Assembly: GCA_046730475.1 (NCBI GenBank)
Contig: JBKPIY010000050.1
Coordinates: forward strand, 1 to 25,188
DNA: 25,188 nucleotides
Origin: JBKPIY01 sp046730475
GTDB taxonomy: Bacteria > Actinomycetota > Thermoleophilia > Solirubrobacterales > 70-9
Reading direction: 5' to 3'
Shown: one piece after another, positions 21,632-25,188 of the stretch
How positions within the stretch are numbered: the stretch's first letter is position 1
Layout: each line of letters begins with the position of its first letter
The notes under the pieces: model-generated
Databases searched by the model: none
What the model was told of the DNA's origin: nothing
Seen by the model: the letters and a program-made list of their open reading frames with translations, nothing else
Position numbers and translations under genes: made by a program

Positions 21632-21637
21632 ATTGTA
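21632..21637 (-). promoter_or_regulatory. -10 element TACAAT for rplM-rpsI-glmM
   Basis: TACAAT on the minus strand, five of six matches to TATAAT. It would start transcription near 21625, giving a leader of about 29 nt. The -35 region is poor. It is divergent from the M23 promoter, whose -10 starts about 57 nt away. Confidence 0.6.
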
Positions 21638-21671
21638 GAGGGGATCTCCCAATCTCGTTTGTGAGTAATTC

Positions 21672-21699
21672 TTCACGCGGCCGCGACCCTCGTTATACT
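21672..21699 (+). promoter_or_regulatory. Promoter of the riboswitch-M23 peptidase transcript
   Basis: -35 TTCACG (21672-21677), a 16-nt spacer and -10 TATACT (21694-21699). Expected start is near 21706, just before the riboswitch. This is the best sigma-70-like promoter in the window. Confidence 0.65.
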
Positions 21700-21705
21700 G
21701 CCGCG

Positions 21706-21855
21706 CCAGCGAATGGCCCAATCCCCCTCGGCACGCCGAAGGGGAGCGGGGGACCCGAAAGGCACGAAGGCATTTCGTGCCGAGGGGCGAATCGGACATA
21801 GAGATCCGTAGCGCTGCTCTTTCTGCGCGAGCCCGTCAGCTAACCCCGTAGGCCT
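21706..21855 (+). ncRNA. Cyclic-di-AMP riboswitch (ydaO/yuaA type)
   Basis: The leader of the M23 gene carries the conserved blocks of the ydaO class in order: GGAGCGGGGGACCC (21743-21756), GAGGGGCGAATCGG (21782-21795) and the 3' block CCGTCAGCTAACCCCGTAGG (21833-21852). Between the first two lies a perfect 8-bp hairpin, GGCACGAA/TTCGTGCC (21761-21781). A further hairpin, TCGG-CACG-CCGA, flanked by CCCC/GGGG, precedes the first block (about 21723-21744). Actinobacterial members of this class commonly sit upstream of wall-lytic enzymes and reduce expression when c-di-AMP is high (known for the class). The aptamer ends about 8 nt before the GTG, so control could act on translation or termination; no U-tract terminator was seen. 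Confidence 0.9.
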
Positions 21856-21863
21856 CGGAAAGA

Positions 21864-22745
21864 GTGAACGAAGCGAGCTTGTACAAGCGCGTCAGCGCCG
21901 CCGCAGACAGACGGCTCGCGGCCGTCCTCGCGGGGGCAATCGCCGTCCTCGCGATCGGCGCCGGGGCGGCGAGCGCGCAGACCGAGGGCGGCGGCGGCAC
22001 GATCGCTCCGGGAGACCCACAGATCTCCGACGTCACCTGCCTCAGCTACTGCATCAAGACCCACAAGGGCGTGATCGGTTCCAGGATCCGGATTAACGGC
22101 ACGGACCTGTCCGAGACCAGGGTCGTCTCCCTCCCGAAGTTGGACGGCACCAGGGCAAAGGACAAAGATCCCTACATCAAGCCGAGCGGCGCCGTGATCG
22201 CGACGGTGAAGAGCGGCGCGATCACCGGCCCGGTCCGGGTCGCCGACACCTTCTCGCAGATCAAGGACTCGGACCTCCCCTTCAAGGTTGGGACCGAGGA
22301 GCAGCTCCGGCAGGCACAGGCCGGCTGGAGGTTCCCGATCCGCGGGCCGCACGACTACGGCGACGCGATGGCTCGGTTCGGCGCCCCCCGCAGCGGGCAC
22401 ATCCACCAGGGCCAGGACGTGTTCGCCGCCTGCGGAACGAAGCTCGTCGCCGCCCGCGGGGGAAGGGTCCAGTACACCGGCTTCCAGGGCGCCGCCGGGA
22501 ACTACATCGTGATCGACGGGCGCAAGTGGAAGTACGACTACGTCTACATGCACATGAGAAAGCCGGCGATCGTCCAGGAGGGCGAGACGGTCACCACCGG
22601 CCAGATGGTGGGCAAGGTCGGCGACACCGGCGACGCGGTCGGCTGCCACCTCCACTTCGAGATCTGGACCCCGCCCGGTTGGTACGAGGGGGGTCACCCG
22701 ATCGACCCCCTCAAGACCCTGAGATACTGGGACAGCTTCTCCTAG
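21864..22745 (+). CDS. Secreted M23 family metallopeptidase
   Basis: 293 residues. A signal peptide covers about 1-38, with cleavage likely after ASA. A beta-rich middle part (about 50-127), with SRIRINGTDLSETRVV and ITGPVRVAD, resembles an IPT/TIG-like domain (inferred), with C59 and C63 near its start. The C-terminal LytM/M23 domain has the zinc ligands H181 and D185 in HQGQD and H244 in CHLHFE, with H220 and H242 as the accessory histidines. It should cut peptide cross-links in peptidoglycan; all catalytic residues are present. GTG 21864 follows GGAAAGA and ends the riboswitch leader. Cyclic-di-AMP control of a wall hydrolase fits the class. Confidence 0.93.
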   Translation: MNEASLYKRVSAAADRRLAAVLAGAIAVLAIGAGAASAQTEGGGGTIAPGDPQISDVTCLSYCIKTHKGVIGSRIRINGTDLSETRVVSLPKLDGTRAKDKDPYIKPSGAVIATVKSGAITGPVRVADTFSQIKDSDLPFKVGTEEQLRQAQAGWRFPIRGPHDYGDAMARFGAPRSGHIHQGQDVFAACGTKLVAARGGRVQYTGFQGAAGNYIVIDGRKWKYDYVYMHMRKPAIVQEGETVTTGQMVGKVGDTGDAVGCHLHFEIWTPPGWYEGGHPIDPLKTLRYWDSFS

Positions 22746-22762
22746 GCTCGCCCCTGATCACG

Positions 22763-22768
22763 TAGGCT
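22763..22768 (+). promoter_or_regulatory. -10 element TAGGCT for the membrane zinc-ribbon gene
   Basis: TAGGCT followed by 7 nt (TGGCGCG) and GTG 22776, the leaderless layout. A second TAGGCT overlaps the M23 stop codon at 22743-22748. Confidence 0.55.
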
Positions 22769-22775
22769 TGGCGCG

Positions 22776-22973
22776 GTGGCCCTCGCGGTGCTCCTCAATG
22801 CGACCAGCTTCGGGATCGTGGTCGGGGTCGTCGTCGCCCTCCTGATCGCGGTCAGCCTGCTCTATCGCCACCCGACCCGCCGGTGCCACCGCTGCGCCGC
22901 CAAGGTCCGCCTAACCCAGCGGGTGTGCCCGCGCTGCGGTTACGACTTCGCGCCGATCAGGACGACTCGGTAG
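22776..22973 (+). CDS. Small membrane protein with zinc ribbon, function unknown
   Basis: 65 residues. One hydrophobic helix (about 4-29) is followed by a basic segment and a four-cysteine zinc ribbon, CHRC and CPRC, in residues 37-54. By the positive-inside rule the ribbon should be cytoplasmic. No family was recognised. GTG 22776 is supported by TAGGCT at 7 nt. It lies 30 nt after the M23 gene on the same strand and converges on guaA. Confidence 0.75.
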   Translation: MALAVLLNATSFGIVVGVVVALLIAVSLLYRHPTRRCHRCAAKVRLTQRVCPRCGYDFAPIRTTR

Positions 22974-22983
22974 CCGGCCGCCA

Positions 22984-23035
22984 GGGCGCGCCGCTCGGAC
23001 CCGTCGGGGTTCGGCGTCCCGCGGGGAGCGCGCCC
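22984..23035. terminator. Possible bidirectional terminator stem
   Basis: GGGCGCGC (22984-22991) and GCGCGCCC (23028-23035) are an 8-bp inverted repeat in the gap between two convergent genes, with a GC-rich 36-nt interior. No U-tract follows on either strand, so factor-independent termination is uncertain. Confidence 0.3.
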
Positions 23036-23044
23036 GCCTGATGC

Positions 23045-24700
23045 TCATTCCCACTCGATGGTGGCCGGCGGCTTCGAGGAGACGTCGAGGGCGACGCGGT
23101 TGACGCCGCGGACCTCGTTGATGATCCGGTTCGAGACGCGCTCGAGGAGGTCGTAGGGAAGCCGCGCCCAGTCGGCGGTCATCGCATCGTCGGAGGTGAC
23201 CGCCCGGATCACGATCGGGTAGGCGTAGGAGCGCTCGTCGCCCTGGACCCCGACCGAGCGCACCACCGGCAGGACGCAGAAGGACTGCCACAGCTCGCGG
23301 TAGAGCCCCGCGGCCCGGATCTCCTCCTGAAGGATCGCGTCGGCCTCGCGGAGGATCTCGAGCCGCTCGCGGGTGACCTCGCCGCCGACCACCCGGATCG
23401 CGAGGCCTGGGCCGGGGAAGGGCTGGCGCCAGACGAACCGATCCGGCAGCCCGAGCTCGGCGGCGACCGCGCGGACCTCGTCCTTGAACAGCATCCGCAA
23501 CGGCTCGACGAGCTCCAGCTCGACGTCCTCGGGAAGGCCGCCGACGTTGTGGTGGGACTTGATCGTCGCCGCCGCGCGGCCCTCGCCGCCGGACTCGATC
23601 ACGTCGGAGTAGAGCGTCCCCTGGACCAGGAAGCGAGCGCCCTCGATCCGACCCGCCTCCTCCTCGAACACCCGGATGAACTCCTCGCCGATGATCTTCC
23701 GCTTGCGCTCCGGCTCATCGACCCCGGCGAGTCTGGTGAGGAAGCGATCCGAGGCGTCGACCGCGATCAGGTCGACGCCGAGGCGATCGCGGAAGGCCTC
23801 GACCACCTGGGCGGCCTCGTCCTTCCGCATCATCCCGTGGTCGACGAGCACGCAGGTGAGGCGCTCGCCGATCGCTCGGTGGACGAGGAGGGCGGCCGTG
23901 GCCGAGTCGACCCCGCCCGAGAGCCCGCAGATCGCCCGGCCACCCCCGACCTGCGCCCGGATCGCCTCGACCTGCTCGGCGATCACCGACGCCGGCGACC
24001 AGCGCTCGCGACAGCCGGCCACGTCGCGAAGGAATCGGGTGAGGATCTCGCTCCCGTACGGGGTGTGGACGACCTCGGGGTGGAACTGGATTCCGTACAG
24101 CCCGCGCTCCGTGTCCTCGCAGGCTGCCACCGGGGACTCGGGGCTCGAAGCGAGGGCGGTGAACCCGGGCGGCGGCTCGAACACGGTGTCGCGGTGGCTC
24201 ATCCAGCACTGCTGGGTGTCAGGCGTCCCCTCCAGGAGCGTCCCGCGCTGCTGCACCTTCAGCTCCGCCCGCCCGAACTCGCCCGCGGGAGCCTGCTCCA
24301 CCCTCCCCCCGAGCTCGTGGACCATTAGCTGCATCCCGTAGCAGATCCCCAGCACCGGGATCCCCAGGTCGAGCAGCTCCCTGCGGAGCGCCGGGGCCCC
24401 CTCCGCGTACACGGAGGCGGGCCCGCCCGAGAGGACGAGGCCCCTCGGCCCTCGTTCGACGATCCGCGCGACGGGCGTGTCGTGCGGCAGCAGCTCGCTG
24501 AACACCCCGCGCTCGCGGATCCGCCGCGCGATCAGCTGCGAGTACTGCCCGCCGAAGTCGAGGACCAGGACCTCCTCGGTCGCGGCCGCGGGCCGGGTCC
24601 CGCTCCCGGGGATGATCGCCGGATCGGCGCCGGGGATGCTCCTCTCAGGGACGTGGACCCTGGTCTCTTCCTTGGTCGCGGCGCGCGCCGCTTCAGTCAT
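23045..24700 (-). CDS. guaA: GMP synthase (glutamine-hydrolysing)
   Basis: 551 residues. Converts XMP to GMP with ATP and glutamine. The N-terminal class I glutaminase has C120 in GICYGMQ and the H207/E209 pair in GIQFHPEV. The PP-loop ATPase motif SGGVDS lies at 261-266. The dimerisation domain has PFPGPGLAIRVVGGEV and the family C-terminus KPPATIEWE. About 40 residues precede the first strand (VLVLDFGGQYSQ); they are Ala/Pro-rich, longer than in E. coli, and may be disordered. ATG 24700 overlaps the guaB3 stop by 8 nt (ATGACTGA), so the two are probably translationally coupled. Confidence 0.98.
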   Translation of the reverse strand: MTEAARAATKEETRVHVPERSIPGADPAIIPGSGTRPAAATEEVLVLDFGGQYSQLIARRIRERGVFSELLPHDTPVARIVERGPRGLVLSGGPASVYAEGAPALRRELLDLGIPVLGICYGMQLMVHELGGRVEQAPAGEFGRAELKVQQRGTLLEGTPDTQQCWMSHRDTVFEPPPGFTALASSPESPVAACEDTERGLYGIQFHPEVVHTPYGSEILTRFLRDVAGCRERWSPASVIAEQVEAIRAQVGGGRAICGLSGGVDSATAALLVHRAIGERLTCVLVDHGMMRKDEAAQVVEAFRDRLGVDLIAVDASDRFLTRLAGVDEPERKRKIIGEEFIRVFEEEAGRIEGARFLVQGTLYSDVIESGGEGRAAATIKSHHNVGGLPEDVELELVEPLRMLFKDEVRAVAAELGLPDRFVWRQPFPGPGLAIRVVGGEVTRERLEILREADAILQEEIRAAGLYRELWQSFCVLPVVRSVGVQGDERSYAYPIVIRAVTSDDAMTADWARLPYDLLERVSNRIINEVRGVNRVALDVSSKPPATIEWE

Positions 24701-25188
24701 CGGAGACCGCGACGGCCGCGGTGACCGCGGCGCGGCCGTTGGAGCCCATCCCGACCGACTGCTCGCGCTGGAGCTGCTTGCCCTCGGACTGGAGCGCCGG
24801 GGCGACCATCACCTCGGCGCGGTGGAAGGCGGGGATGTCCTCGTAGCCGCAGGTCGCCATCGAGGTCCGAAGGGCGCCAATCAGGTTGAAGGTGCCGTCG
24901 TTCTCGTGGGCCGGGCCGAGGAGGATCTCCTCCAGGGTGCCATCCTGGTGGGTGGCAACCCGGGCGCCGCGGGGAAGCGAGGGGTGGAAGGTCGCCATCC
25001 CCCAATGGAAGCCGCGGCCTGGCGCCTCCTTGCCGCGGGCGAGGGGCGAGCCGATCATCACCGCGTCGGCGCCGCATGCGATCGCCTTGGAGAGGTCGCC
25101 GCCGGTGCGCATGCCGCCGTCCGCGATCACGTTGCAGTACTGGCCCGTCTCCATCATGTGCTGGCCGCGAGCGGCGGCGACGTCGGCG
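24693..25188 (-). CDS. guaB3: GuaB3 family IMP dehydrogenase-like protein, N-terminus cut by window edge
   Basis: Only the last 165 codons are in the window. They contain VIADGGMRTGGDLSKAIACG, DAVMIGSPLARGKEAPGRG and a C-terminal LIGALRTSMATCGYEDIPAF, which match the GuaB3 group rather than true IMP dehydrogenase. GuaB3 is an actinobacterial paralogue of about 370 residues whose exact reaction is less settled than that of GuaB. The catalytic cysteine loop lies upstream, outside the window. It overlaps guaA by 8 nt. A true guaB probably lies just beyond the edge, as in many actinobacteria. Confidence 0.9.
   Translation of the reverse strand, partial: ADVAAARGQHMMETGQYCNVIADGGMRTGGDLSKAIACGADAVMIGSPLARGKEAPGRGFHWGMATFHPSLPRGARVATHQDGTLEEILLGPAHENDGTFNLIGALRTSMATCGYEDIPAFHRAEVMVAPALQSEGKQLQREQSVGMGSNGRAAVTAAVAVSDD

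Noticed and set aside
1..25188. Search for tRNA, rRNA, CRISPR arrays, transposases and attachment sites
   Set aside because: No cloverleaf, repeated spacer array, transposase or integrase motif was recognised by eye. Composition is even across the window, so there is no sign of a recent island.

Overview
This is a very GC-rich chromosomal window with almost no non-coding space. The suite of genes points to an actinobacterium, most plausibly class Thermoleophilia (Solirubrobacterales-like): GuaB3 next to guaA, an rplM-rpsI-glmM-glmS-acpS-nnr-alr cluster, a GH63 mannosylglycerate-hydrolase-like enzyme, and many apparently leaderless genes. The lineage is inferred from gene content, not from a marker phylogeny. 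I see no mobile element, CRISPR array, tRNA or rRNA gene.

Region 1 (1-5302). On the minus strand lie cytochrome c oxidase subunit II (ctaC) and a truncated subunit I (ctaD, cut by the window start), preceded by a large GT-B glycosyltransferase. A short plus-strand pair follows: a zinc-ribbon protein and a Thr-rich lipoprotein. A secreted six-cysteine protein of unknown function faces them on the minus strand.

Region 2 (5303-9421). A small GatC/AtzG-like protein overlaps an amidase on the plus strand. They converge on a minus-strand amidohydrolase. That gene is divergent from a GH63-type glycosidase, and the shared promoter region holds an 18-bp inverted repeat with one mismatch.

Region 3 (9436-21637, all minus strand). 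Reading downstream from 21637: rplM, rpsI (with an unusual acidic N-terminal extension of about 137 residues), glmM, glmS, a DUF3352-like lipoprotein, acpS, bifunctional NAD(P)HX repair (nnrE/nnrD), alr, a CCA/poly(A) nucleotidyltransferase, a HIT protein, an enoyl-CoA hydratase-family protein and a solitary infA. Many neighbours overlap by 1-8 nt. The cluster supplies amino-sugar and D-alanine precursors for the cell wall, activates acyl carrier protein, and supports translation.

Region 4 (21594-25188). Divergent from rplM is a strong promoter and a cyclic-di-AMP (ydaO-type) riboswitch that leads into a secreted M23 peptidase. A small membrane zinc-ribbon protein follows. On the minus strand are a 3'-partial guaB3 and guaA, overlapping by 8 nt.

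A recurring sequence theme is a -10-like hexamer (TANNNT or close) placed exactly 7 nt before a start codon, with no Shine-Dalgarno sequence. This suggests widespread leaderless transcription and helps choose several start codons, including probable CTG and TTG starts.
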